Below, in pieces: positions 1 to 7,698 of a DNA stretch of 9,354 bases. The position numbers were made by a program, and so were the translations under genes. This DNA is from Akkermansiaceae bacterium (lineage in GTDB: Bacteria; Verrucomicrobiota; Verrucomicrobiia; Verrucomicrobiales; Akkermansiaceae). Location: NCBI GenBank assembly GCA_028293225.1, contig JAQGPE010000659.1:1-9354 (forward strand), given 5' to 3'. Every line of letters begins with the position of its first letter. Position 1 is the first letter of the stretch. The notes below the pieces were generated by a model. The model ran no database searches. It had not been told where the DNA came from and saw nothing but the letters and a program-made list of their open reading frames with translations.

Positions 1-1005
1 ATGAAGGAGGAGCTGACCAAGCAGCGTGTGATCTTCGTGAACACCACGGAGGGATTGAAGAATCACGAGGAGATCTTCCGCCCGTGGTTCGGCAAGGTGA
101 TCCCGACCGGCGACAACAAGTTCTCCGCGCTGAACAGCGCCGTCTTCTCCGGTGGCTCCTTCATCTACATCCCGAAGGGCGTGAAGCTGAAGCAGCCGCT
201 GCAGGCTTATTTCCGCATCAACTCCGAGAACTTCGGCCAGTTCGAGCGCACGCTGATCATCGCCGACGAAGGCTCCGAGGTGATGTACATGGAAGGCTGC
301 ACCGCGCCGAAGTTCGAGACCGCCACGCTGCACTCCGCCGTGGTGGAACTGGTCGCGCTGAAGGGGGCGAAGATCCAGTACGTGACCGTTCAGAACTGGT
401 CGTCGAACGTCTTCAACCTGGTCACCAAGCGCGGCATCGCGATGGAGGATGCCGAGGTCCGCTGGATCGACTGCAACATCGGCAGCCGCCTGACGATGAA
501 GTATCCCGGCGTGATCATGAAGGGTCGCCGCGCCCGCGGTGAGGTCATTTCGATCGCCCTGGCCAACAACGGCCAGCACCAGGACACCGGTGCGAAAATG
601 ATCCACGCCGCTGACGAAACGACCTCCAATGTCGTCTCGAAATCGATCTCCGTCGGCCAGGGCCGCGCCACCTACCGCGGCCAGGTCCACATCCCGAAGC
701 ACCTCAAGGGTTGCAAGAACAACACCGAGTGTGACGCCCTGCTGATCAATTCCCGCAGCCGCACCGACACCTATCCGGCGATCACCGTGAAGGGCAACCA
801 GCACGCCACCCAGCACGAGGCCTCGGTCTCGCAGGTGTCGGAGGAAATGCTCTTCTACATGCAGCAGCGCGGCATCGGCGAAGCCCAGGCGATGTCTCTG
901 GCCGTGAACGGTTTCATCAACGATCTCGTCCGCGAATTCCCGATGGAATACTCCGTCGAACTGAAGCGCCTGATCGATCTGGAGATGGAAGGATCGGTGG
1001 GCTGA
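1..1005 (+). CDS. sufB: Fe-S cluster assembly scaffold protein SufB (5'-truncated by window edge)
   Basis: SufB forms, with SufD and the ATPase SufC, the cytoplasmic SufBCD scaffold on which Fe-S clusters are built. The visible 334 residues align by eye with the C-terminal two thirds of SufB, which is usually about 470-495 residues. The ATG at position 1 is therefore very likely an internal methionine, equivalent to the 'SMKEEL' region of other SufB proteins, and the true start lies upstream of the window. Family motifs seen are [18 protein letters not shown] (37-54), QAYFRIN (68-74), [14 protein letters not shown] (79-92), EGCTAP (98-103) and the C-terminal FYMQQRGI (285-292). Visible Cys244 and Glu273 are 29 residues apart, as are E. 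coli Cys405 and Glu434, which are implicated in sulfur transfer and cluster formation. The gene ends in ...EGSVG, a typical SufB terminus. The next gene begins 14 bp later. sufC is not visible, so it must lie upstream or elsewhere. Confidence 0.96.
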   Translation: MKEELTKQRVIFVNTTEGLKNHEEIFRPWFGKVIPTGDNKFSALNSAVFSGGSFIYIPKGVKLKQPLQAYFRINSENFGQFERTLIIADEGSEVMYMEGCTAPKFETATLHSAVVELVALKGAKIQYVTVQNWSSNVFNLVTKRGIAMEDAEVRWIDCNIGSRLTMKYPGVIMKGRRARGEVISIALANNGQHQDTGAKMIHAADETTSNVVSKSISVGQGRATYRGQVHIPKHLKGCKNNTECDALLINSRSRTDTYPAITVKGNQHATQHEASVSQVSEEMLFYMQQRGIGEAQAMSLAVNGFINDLVREFPMEYSVELKRLIDLEMEGSVG

Positions 1006-1019
1006 CGAATCTCCTAGTG

Positions 1020-1244
1020 ATGAACGAATCCCGGCTCAACGAACCGCTGTCTGCCTACCGTGTCGATCGGACGAAAGTTCGTATCGTTGCAGCCGGGGCA
1101 GACGCGGCCTTGGATGATTGGATCGGTCGATCGCCCCAAGAGAAGCTTTCGGCAATCGAATTCCTACGTTCACAGACCTATGGCACCGAGACTGGAATTG
1201 CCCCGCGACTTCAGAGAACTCATCGAATTGTTCATTTCTCATGA
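1020..1244 (+). CDS. Small protein of the kind encoded directly upstream of MNT-type nucleotidyltransferases
   Basis: This is a 74-residue soluble protein of unknown function. It carries a pattern I recognise from small ORFs that precede stand-alone nucleotidyltransferases: a central W-[IL]-G-[RK]-S-P-x-E-[KR]-L segment (WIGRSPQEKL, residues 35-44), then an 'IEFLRSQTYG' helix (47-56) and a C-terminal 'RLQR' (64-67). Start choice is uncertain. ATG 1020 is preceded immediately by an in-frame GTG at 1017, and no clear Shine-Dalgarno sequence is visible, the only purine-rich stretch lying about 30 nt upstream inside the end of sufB. The end of the gene overlaps the nucleotidyltransferase start at 1180 by 65 bp in another frame, which suggests the two are translated together. 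Base composition is lower in GC than sufB. The partner association is family knowledge plus inference; a toxin-antitoxin role is possible but not shown. Confidence 0.62.
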   Translation: MNESRLNEPLSAYRVDRTKVRIVAAGADAALDDWIGRSPQEKLSAIEFLRSQTYGTETGIAPRLQRTHRIVHFS

Positions 1245-1636
1245 AGTTCGATTCCTTGTCGTCGGTGCTTACGCCCTCGGAATTCATGGACGTCCACGAA
1301 ATACGGGTGACATCGATCTGGATCGAGATGAGTGCCGGAAATTCCAGAAACGTGGTTGCTGCGTTGCAGGACTTCTTCGGCCCTATGCCAGAGATCCGGG
1401 AGGAGAACTTTCTCTCGGGAGACCGCATGAGTCAGTTCGGGATCGAACCGATGCGGATCGACATCCTTAACTCGATTTCCGGCGTCGAATTTTCTGAAGC
1501 CTATCCCCGCCAGATTGAGATCGATTATTCCGGTCCATCGATCCCTTTCCTTTCCCTGATCGACCTGCGTGCCAACAAGCTGGCAGCGGGACGGTTCAAG
1601 GACCTCGCCGATCTGGAAAACCTGCCCCAGAACTGA
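1180..1636 (+). pseudogene. MNT/AbiEii-like nucleotidyltransferase (DUF6036-type), frameshifted at the DxD motif
   Basis: The N-terminal part reads from ATG 1180 as MAPRLELPRDFRELIELF, then FLVVGAYALGIHGRPRNTGDIDL. This contains the G-x-x-A and D-x-D signature of a minimal nucleotidyltransferase fold. Directly after DIDL, around 1318, homology jumps to the next frame: WIEMSAGNSRNVVAALQDFFG, then RIDILNSISGVEF, then the terminal KDLADLENL, ending at TGA 1634-1636. The break fits loss of two bases from an ancestral GATCTCTGG (Asp-Leu-Trp), leaving GATCTGG, because relatives usually have a D-[IL]-D-[ILV]-W-[IV] run here. Restoring two bases gives a 152-residue protein, the normal size for the group. 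Without repair, the first frame yields 96 residues ending at TAA 1468-1470, with the C-terminal half scrambled. No other damage is visible, so the lesion is recent or is a sequencing error. No slippery heptamer for programmed frameshifting is apparent. Confidence 0.78.
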
Positions 1637-1643
1637 TTTCCCC

Positions 1644-2948
1644 ATGCCCGCCGTGCTCGACCTGCCTTCCCTCCTCGATTCCGCCCCGCAAACTCCGGCT
1701 GCGTTCCCCACTTGGTTCGCCGATCGCCAGCGTGACGCGTGGCAGCGGTTCGTGACGACTCCATCGCCGAAGCTCGTCGATGAAACCTGGCGCTTTTCCA
1801 CGATCAAGAAGCTCGATTTTTCTGCCTACTCCCGCGCGGAGATGTTCGATGGCGAGGGGCTGGTCGGCCGTTCAAAGGGCATCGAAGCTCCGGTGGCCCG
1901 CTTTGTTTTCGCGAATGACCTCCTCCTGCATGCCGAGTCGTCCCTGCCGGACGGCGTGATCTGCCTGCCGTTGGCCGAGGCGCTCATCCGGCACGGTGAC
2001 CTGGTTCGGGCTCATTTCATGAAGCAGGATACCCGCCTGGGTTCTGCGAAATGGACTGCCCTGCACGAGGCGAATGTCGTCAACGGCCTGTTCGTTCACG
2101 TGCCTGCCGGCGTGGAAATCGACGGCACCATCGAGGTCTTCCACTGGCTGGCCGGTGAGAACACGGCGATCTTCCCGCACACGCTGATCGTCACCGAAGC
2201 GAACTCAAAGGTTCGCGTGATCGACTACTTCCAGTCCGCCACGGTCACCGCTCCAGGCCTGGTCGTCGCAGTCAATGACCTGATCGCCGGCCCTGGCTCG
2301 AAGCTCGACTACATCGCCATCCAGGCCCTGAACGAGCACGTCAAGGTGGTGCAGGTGAATGAAACCGGCGTCGCCAAGGATGCCTCGGCCACCGGCTTCA
2401 TCCTGAACACCGGTGCGATCTGGGCCCGCAATGAATCGCTGACCCGCCTGGAGGGCGAGGGCTCGCGCTCCGACATGCTTTCGGTCAGCGTCCCGGCTCA
2501 TCACCAGGAATACGATCAGCGGACCTTCCAGCACCACGTCTCGCCGGGCGCCTACAGCGATCTGCTCTACAAGAATTCACTCTACGACGAAGCTCGTACC
2601 ATTTTCTCCGGCCTGATTTTCGTCGATGAAGGCGCTCACCGCACCGACGCCTACCAGACCTGTCGAAATCTGTTCATGAGCGACAACGCCGAGGCGAACT
2701 CCATGCCCGGCCTGGAGATCAATGCGGACGACGTGAAGTGTTCCCACGGCAGCACCAGCGCCCGCATCGCGGATGAGGAGATCTTTTATCTGCGCGCCCG
2801 CGGCATCGACCCTGACAACGCCCGCCAGCTGATTGCCCGCGGCTTCAGCGTCGAAGTCATCGAGCGGCTCAACGATGAAGCGGCCGAGGCGGTCGTGCTG
2901 CGGTTCCTGGATGCGAAGTTTTCGCGCATTGCCGCCGCCGGAGCCTGA
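1644..2948 (+). CDS. sufD: Fe-S cluster assembly protein SufD
   Basis: SufD is the SufB paralogue that completes the SufBCD scaffold in the cytoplasm. The 434-residue length is normal. The N-terminal helical region contains the SufD pattern 'WFADRQRDAWQRF...DETWRFSTIKKLDFS' (about 24-60 of the protein), followed by the long beta-helix core. The C-terminal signature is complete: FSGLIFVDEGAHRTDAYQTCRNL, then PGLEINADDVKCSHG, then EEIFYLRARGI. The His of KCSHG is residue 368 and corresponds to E. coli SufD His360, which is needed at the SufB-SufD interface. I chose ATG 1644; a GTG extension to 1569 would lie inside the preceding gene and add a sequence unlike SufD. No clear Shine-Dalgarno is present. 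The gene starts 7 bp after the broken nucleotidyltransferase gene and depends on read-through from sufB or on translational coupling through that damaged cistron. Confidence 0.95.
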   Translation: MPAVLDLPSLLDSAPQTPAAFPTWFADRQRDAWQRFVTTPSPKLVDETWRFSTIKKLDFSAYSRAEMFDGEGLVGRSKGIEAPVARFVFANDLLLHAESSLPDGVICLPLAEALIRHGDLVRAHFMKQDTRLGSAKWTALHEANVVNGLFVHVPAGVEIDGTIEVFHWLAGENTAIFPHTLIVTEANSKVRVIDYFQSATVTAPGLVVAVNDLIAGPGSKLDYIAIQALNEHVKVVQVNETGVAKDASATGFILNTGAIWARNESLTRLEGEGSRSDMLSVSVPAHHQEYDQRTFQHHVSPGAYSDLLYKNSLYDEARTIFSGLIFVDEGAHRTDAYQTCRNLFMSDNAEANSMPGLEINADDVKCSHGSTSARIADEEIFYLRARGIDPDNARQLIARGFSVEVIERLNDEAAEAVVLRFLDAKFSRIAAAGA

Positions 2949-2971
2949 GTTTCGGAAGACATCCCACCTGA

Positions 2972-5971
2972 GTGAGCGGACCGGATTCCTTCAGCGCGGA
3001 CTCTTCTGTTAGGGCGGTTCCCACGGGGGAGCTGCCGCAGACGACAGCCGCGGCTGGCGATCCCGTGCTGCGGACTCTCGCCGATCCGGATGATTTCCTC
3101 GCCTGGGAAAAGTGGGGCATGGCCCTGGAATCCCACGCGGAGGCCTGCACGGATCAGGAGGAAAAACTGAAGTTGCTGCGGGACGCGGCAGTGAAGTTTG
3201 GCACGGCGCTGGCACTGGCTCCGGGGCGCTACGAGACGCTGGGCAAGCTGGGAAACTGCTTCTTTCGTCAGGCGAATCTGAGTTCGGGGAACAAGCCGCG
3301 GGAAGCGTTGTTTCTCCAGGCTGTGGAGCGATTGTCAGAGGCCTGCGCTTTGGCTCCCATCGATTCGCCCCTGCGTCGCGATCTGGGCGGCTGCTACTGT
3401 CATCTCGGCCTGCTGGCCGCCGATCCGGAAGCGAAGCGCGTCTTCTTCGTCCAAGCTTGCGGGCACCACGAGAGCTTGTGGGCAGTGAAGGAAAATGATG
3501 CGAAAAACCTCCATAGCTGGGGTGCCGCTCTCTACAATGCTGCGGGTGTTTCATCCGGCCCGGAGAGGCTGGAGTTCTACCGGCAGTCGGCGGCGAAATA
3601 TGCGGCTGCGGTGCTCGCGGATCCGGATCGGCCGCTCAGCCATTACTACGGAGGCGTGGCGCTCTCAAGGTTGGCAGGGCATTCGCAAATGCCGGAGAAG
3701 GCCGATCTTTGTCGCGAGGCGGCCGGGAGATTTGCTGCGGCGACAGCTCTCCGTCCGGATGAACCCAAATATCACTCTTTCCGGGGGTGCGCTCTCCGGG
3801 ATCTGGCAAGCTTATCGGAGATGCCGGCAAAGGAGCAACTCAATCGACAGGCCACGTTATGCTTTGCCCGGGCAGTGGAGTTGAAACCGGACAGCGCCTT
3901 CGATTTCGATGCCTGGGCGCGGGTGCTTGCCCTTCTGGCGGATCAATACCAGGGAGCTGAGAAAATCGCCCTGCTCCGCGAGGCGACGGAGAAATGCCAG
4001 CGGGCGGCGGAGTTGGCGCCCGAAAACGACGACCATCTGTGGCTGTATGGAAGCTATCTGGAAGATCTGGCGGATGAGTTGGAGGAATCAGAGCAGCAGA
4101 CGGTCTACCGCCTGGCGATCGAGAAACTGGAGGCGGCCGCTTCAATCCGCCCGGAGCAGGCATTTTATCTGACCGGCCTGGGGGTTCTCGAATCGAAGGT
4201 GGCGGCGCTTTCTCCGATGCCGGAGAAGGAGGCGGTCTATCGACAGGCACTGGAGCGGCATGTCCGGGCTGCCGCGATCAAGCCGGATGACGCCTACAAC
4301 TTTTATCGCTGGGGCATGGTCCTGCGTTTTCTGGTCCAGCATGCGGATCAGTCGGATGAAGCGGAGCTCTACCGGCAGTCCGAGGAACGCATGGGCACAG
4401 CTTCCGCGTTGGAACCGCAGGAAGAACTCTACCTCAAGCAGTGGGGCCGGGCGTTGATTTTCCTGGCGGACTCGATCAGCGATGATGGCGAGAAATTGCA
4501 ACGGCGATTGCAGGCGGTGGAAAAGCTCGGTGAGGCCATCGCCCTCCAGCCGGGGCTGGAGCAGGCCTGGCACTGGCATGGAGAGGTGCACTACGATCTG
4601 GCCTGGGACGAGAAGGACGAAGCGCAGAAGCGCGCCTATCTGAAGACGGCCTGCGAGTCCTATTCGAAAGTCGTGGAACTGGATCCGGCCTCAGATTCCG
4701 CGTACTGCTGCCTGGGGAATTGCTGCTCGGGTCTCGCCGAACTGACCGGGGAGGAAAGCCACCAGAAGGAGCTTTTCGAGCGGGCAAATCTCTCCTTCGC
4801 GAAGGCGGTCGAGCTGGCTCCCCGCAGCTCGAAGCATTTCAACTGCTGGGGTCTGTCGCTCTACGATCAGGCCTTCGAAGCGGGATCGACCGCGGAGCGG
4901 CGGGATCTTCTCAGCTCAGCCAGGACGAAATATCTGACGGCGCTGGAGTTGGACCCGAGACGCCGCGGGGTAAGATTCAACCTGGCGAAAACGCTGACCT
5001 ACCTGGCCCGGTGCTTCGATGCGACGGAGAAGCTGTCCCTGCTGGACGAAGCGCTCACCCACTACGACGGGGCGCTGAAGTCGGGCTCCCGTGCTGGGCG
5101 GGTTTTCCGGCATTGGGCGGATACCTTGATGGATCGATCCCGGCTGATTGCGGACCGGGACGAAAAACTTGAGATTCTACGGGAAGCGGTGGACGTTTAC
5201 GATCAGGCGGCGGAGGACCTGCCGGACGACTATGCGATCCTGAACAATCGCGGCAACGCGCTGAATGCTCTTTACCGGTTGCTCCCGAAAGGCCCGGAGG
5301 AGAAGGAGATCCTCCAGCGCAGCGTAAAGAGCTCCTTGAAAGCCCACCGGCTGCGACCCGATGACGATGCGGCCCCGTTCAATGCGGCAACGGCCTATCA
5401 AAATCTGGCCACCTTAGAAGGGGCGCCCGAGGGGAAGCTCAAGTGGCTGCGCAAGGCCGCGCACTACCGGGAGATCGCGGCTGGTCTGGATCCGGAGGAC
5501 TCGCTGAACTTCGAAGCCTGGGGGCGGACCCTGCTCCGCCTGGCGGACGCAACGGACCAAGCCGGGATGTCCTTTGCGCCGGGAGGCAGGACTGAAATTT
5601 TGAAGCAGGCGGAGGCGAGATTCGAGATCGCTTTGAAACTCAAGCCGGATAGCAAGGGAGGCTGGCTGGGATGGGCGCAGGCTCTTTTTGACCGGGCGGA
5701 GGATCAATTCGACATGGGAGAGCGCCAGGATCTCTACCGCAGCGTCCGGGCCAAGGCCGCCCAGGCAATCAAGCTGGGATCGAGCGAGGCTTGCTTTTTG
5801 CTGGGTCGCCTGGAGGCCCGGGAGCGCCGGGTTGAGGCGGCAGTGCGTGAATTGACCCGGTGGCGGAAGCTCGACCCCGCCGCGAAATTGCAGCGGGTCA
5901 GGAACTGCTCGGATTTCCGCGATGTTGAGGGGCACCCTGCTTTTGGAGAATTCCTGCAGTCATGGGATTGA
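2972..5971 (+). CDS. Large tetratricopeptide-repeat protein, about 20 repeats of 44-45 residues
   Basis: This is a 999-residue protein of unknown specific role. After a low-complexity N-terminus (1-40), nearly the whole chain is a regular helical-repeat array. Landmark 'WG/YG/LG..L' helix starts fall near residues 48, 93, 138, 183, 227, 271, 316 and 359 and continue to about 950, giving roughly 20-21 units. Each unit reads approximately as aromatic-G-x-AL-x-x-LA, a loop often containing MPEKE or similar, LYRQA-type helix, then A-x-x-L-x-PD. The extra 10 residues over a canonical 34-residue TPR lie in a longer first loop/helix. The C-terminus (RNCSDFRDVEGHPAFGEFL) resembles the closing 'D-F-x-x-L-x-x-x-P-x-F' cap common after TPR arrays. 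There is no signal peptide and no transmembrane segment, so it is probably a cytoplasmic protein-interaction scaffold. GTG 2972 is the first start after an in-frame TGA; a later ATG at 3119 would cut into the first repeat. It lies 23 bp after sufD, probably in the same operon. Confidence 0.9.
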   Translation: MSGPDSFSADSSVRAVPTGELPQTTAAAGDPVLRTLADPDDFLAWEKWGMALESHAEACTDQEEKLKLLRDAAVKFGTALALAPGRYETLGKLGNCFFRQANLSSGNKPREALFLQAVERLSEACALAPIDSPLRRDLGGCYCHLGLLAADPEAKRVFFVQACGHHESLWAVKENDAKNLHSWGAALYNAAGVSSGPERLEFYRQSAAKYAAAVLADPDRPLSHYYGGVALSRLAGHSQMPEKADLCREAAGRFAAATALRPDEPKYHSFRGCALRDLASLSEMPAKEQLNRQATLCFARAVELKPDSAFDFDAWARVLALLADQYQGAEKIALLREATEKCQRAAELAPENDDHLWLYGSYLEDLADELEESEQQTVYRLAIEKLEAAASIRPEQAFYLTGLGVLESKVAALSPMPEKEAVYRQALERHVRAAAIKPDDAYNFYRWGMVLRFLVQHADQSDEAELYRQSEERMGTASALEPQEELYLKQWGRALIFLADSISDDGEKLQRRLQAVEKLGEAIALQPGLEQAWHWHGEVHYDLAWDEKDEAQKRAYLKTACESYSKVVELDPASDSAYCCLGNCCSGLAELTGEESHQKELFERANLSFAKAVELAPRSSKHFNCWGLSLYDQAFEAGSTAERRDLLSSARTKYLTALELDPRRRGVRFNLAKTLTYLARCFDATEKLSLLDEALTHYDGALKSGSRAGRVFRHWADTLMDRSRLIADRDEKLEILREAVDVYDQAAEDLPDDYAILNNRGNALNALYRLLPKGPEEKEILQRSVKSSLKAHRLRPDDDAAPFNAATAYQNLATLEGAPEGKLKWLRKAAHYREIAAGLDPEDSLNFEAWGRTLLRLADATDQAGMSFAPGGRTEILKQAEARFEIALKLKPDSKGGWLGWAQALFDRAEDQFDMGERQDLYRSVRAKAAQAIKLGSSEACFLLGRLEARERRVEAAVRELTRWRKLDPAAKLQRVRNCSDFRDVEGHPAFGEFLQSWD

Positions 5972-6022
5972 AACGCTGTGGAGGCTTTTACTGCAGCCAT
6001 CCGCGGGAGACCCGGTGACGGA

Positions 6023-6050
6023 TTGACGGCTGGAAGATAGAGCGGATAAT
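6023..6050 (+). promoter_or_regulatory. Near-consensus sigma-70-type promoter upstream of the FAD oxidase gene
   Basis: TTGACG (6023-6028, 5 of 6 to consensus) and GATAAT (6045-6050, 5 of 6) are separated by 16 bp. This lies in the 85 bp gap between the TPR gene and the oxidase gene, the place where a new transcription unit would be expected. A start site 6-8 nt past the -10 box falls at about 6056-6058, on the GTG start codon itself. That implies either a leaderless transcript or a translation start further downstream. The call rests on the hexamers and position alone. Confidence 0.55.
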
Positions 6051-6056
6051 GCGGAT

Positions 6057-7616
6057 GTGCCTCTGCCGCCTAAAAAATCCGCCTGGATCACCCGGGTCGC
6101 CCAGCCGAAGGCGCTTTCGCCGCGGTCCTCTTCGCCTTCCATCCGAGATCTGGGTGAAGAGGAGGGGTTGTTCGACGATCTCGACGGTGAGGCGGCGTCG
6201 CAGGATGCGGCCGGCGCGCAGGATGGTGAAGACTTTATCGCCGGGCTGACTGAACTGCTCGGCGAGGGCAAGGTCTCGATCACGGACCGCGATCTGGAGG
6301 AGGCTTCCGCGGACAAGTGGTTTGCGAAGCAGCTGCCCGATGTGGTGGTCTTCGCCGAGTCCACCGATGATGTTTCGAAGGTGCTGGCCTACGCCTACGA
6401 GCGCGGGCTGCCGGTCACCACGCGCGGCGCGGGCTACGGCTATGTGGGTGGCTGCGTGCCGATTCAGGGTGGCATCGTCCTGTCGGTGGCGCGAATGAAT
6501 CGCATCCTGGAGCTGCGGCCTGAAGATGGTCTCGCAGTGGTCCAGCCGGGCGTGATCAATGGCGACCTGCAGCGCGCGGCCAAGGAGCGCGGCTGGGACT
6601 ACCCGCCGGACCCGGCTTCGCTCAACGAATGCTCTCTCGGCGGCAATATCGCCACCAACGCCGGCGGCCCGCGCTGCCTGAAGTACGGCGTCACGCGCCA
6701 GTACGTGCTCGGCCTCGAGGTGGTGCTCGCCGGCGGCGAGATCCTCCGCACCGGCAGTCGCACGCATAAAAACAAGACGGGGTTCGACCTCCTCGGGCTC
6801 TTCGTCGGCTCCGAGGGAATGCTCGGCTGCGTCACCGAGGCGACTCTCCGCCTCCTCCCTTTTCCCCCCGCGCGCGCGAGCCTCTCCGCGAGCTTCCGCA
6901 CCTTTCGTCAGGCGGCCGACGCCGTGCAGGCGGTCTTCAAAGAGGGCTTCCTCCCCTCCGCCGTCGAGATCGCGGACAGCTTCACGCTGCAAGCCGCCCG
7001 CGAGCATTGCGGCACCGCCATCGTCCCCGCGGGCCGCGGACACCTGCTCATCGACCTCGACGGCCAGCCCGCCTCCGTGAAGTCGGAGGTGAAATCGCTG
7101 CGTGAGCTCATCGCGAAACGCGGCGCGCTCCATTTGGCCACCGCCGTCGGCGAGGAGCAGTGCGAAGTCCTCTGGGAGCTGCGCCGCAAATTCTCCGCCT
7201 CCCTCAAGGCCACCGGCCTCACCAAGCTCAACGAGGACATCGTCGTGCCGCGCGGCCGCCTCGTCGACCTCGTCCGCTTCGCCGAGCGCCTGCGCAAGGA
7301 GCACGGCTTTCCGGTCGCGTGCTTCGGCCACGCCGGCGACGGCAACATTCACACGAACATCATGGCCGCCAACTACGACGACCCCGCCGTCCGCGCGCGC
7401 GTCGAAGTCGCGCTCGACCAGCTTTTCCAGCAGGTCCTCGCGTGGGGCGGCGTCATCACCGGCGAACACGGCGTCGGCCTCGCAAAAAAACGGTGGTGGA
7501 ACGATGCGACCACCGAAACCAGCCGCGCCGTCCACGCCCGCCTCAAGGCCGCGCTGGATCCGGACGGCATTCTGAACCCCGGCAAGTTTTTGGACAAAGC
7601 CACCAGGGCTTCCTAG
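6057..7616 (+). CDS. FAD-binding oxidase, GlcD / D-lactate dehydrogenase type
   Basis: This is predicted to be a flavoprotein that oxidises a D-2-hydroxyacid (glycolate, D-lactate or D-2-hydroxyglutarate) to the 2-oxoacid. The substrate cannot be read from sequence. The N-terminal FAD-binding domain (VAO/PCMH fold) shows PDVVVFAESTDDVSKVL (94-110), the pyrophosphate loop TTRGAGYGYVGG (121-132), and PDPASLNECSLGGNIATNAGG (184-204). The C-terminal FAD-oxidase domain shows FGHAGDGNIH (423-432), GVITGEHGVGLAKKRWW (465-481) and DPDGILNPGKF (501-511). At 519 residues it is slightly longer than the usual 460-500. The excess is a hydrophilic, partly acidic N-terminal tail of about 60 residues with no homology I recognise. 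Start choice is uncertain: GTG 6057 is the first in-frame start, and a TTG at 6168 has AGGAGG only 2 nt upstream. No Fe-S domain is fused, so a GlcF-like partner, if used, is encoded elsewhere. Confidence 0.9.
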   Translation: MPLPPKKSAWITRVAQPKALSPRSSSPSIRDLGEEEGLFDDLDGEAASQDAAGAQDGEDFIAGLTELLGEGKVSITDRDLEEASADKWFAKQLPDVVVFAESTDDVSKVLAYAYERGLPVTTRGAGYGYVGGCVPIQGGIVLSVARMNRILELRPEDGLAVVQPGVINGDLQRAAKERGWDYPPDPASLNECSLGGNIATNAGGPRCLKYGVTRQYVLGLEVVLAGGEILRTGSRTHKNKTGFDLLGLFVGSEGMLGCVTEATLRLLPFPPARASLSASFRTFRQAADAVQAVFKEGFLPSAVEIADSFTLQAAREHCGTAIVPAGRGHLLIDLDGQPASVKSEVKSLRELIAKRGALHLATAVGEEQCEVLWELRRKFSASLKATGLTKLNEDIVVPRGRLVDLVRFAERLRKEHGFPVACFGHAGDGNIHTNIMAANYDDPAVRARVEVALDQLFQQVLAWGGVITGEHGVGLAKKRWWNDATTETSRAVHARLKAALDPDGILNPGKFLDKATRAS

Positions 7617-7698
7617 CCCCAACTCAAACTTTCCCGCTCATCCGGCAACTTACCCGCCGGGCATCGCGAGACGCCTTGGCGTGCGGCTGCGAGCCTAA

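Noticed and set aside
1..3. ATG at position 1 as the genuine sufB start
   Set aside because: Known SufB proteins have well over 100 further residues before this MKEEL segment, so it is internal and the gene is truncated by the window.
1118..1317. Reading the 1118-1636 frame as an independent intact gene
   Set aside because: Its first part has no homology to the family; only the portion after about 1319 continues the nucleotidyltransferase begun in the 1180 frame, so it is the second half of a frameshifted gene.
7598..7616. Possible terminator stem AAGCC/GGCTT at the end of the oxidase gene
   Set aside because: The stem is only 5 bp, overlaps the stop-codon region, and is followed by no T-run.
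5988..7622. 544-codon open frame on the minus strand opposite the FAD oxidase gene
   Set aside because: The plus strand carries unmistakable FAD-oxidase motifs. The antisense frame is kept open by high GC at codon third positions and its translation is Arg/Ala/Gly/Asp-rich with no family signature.
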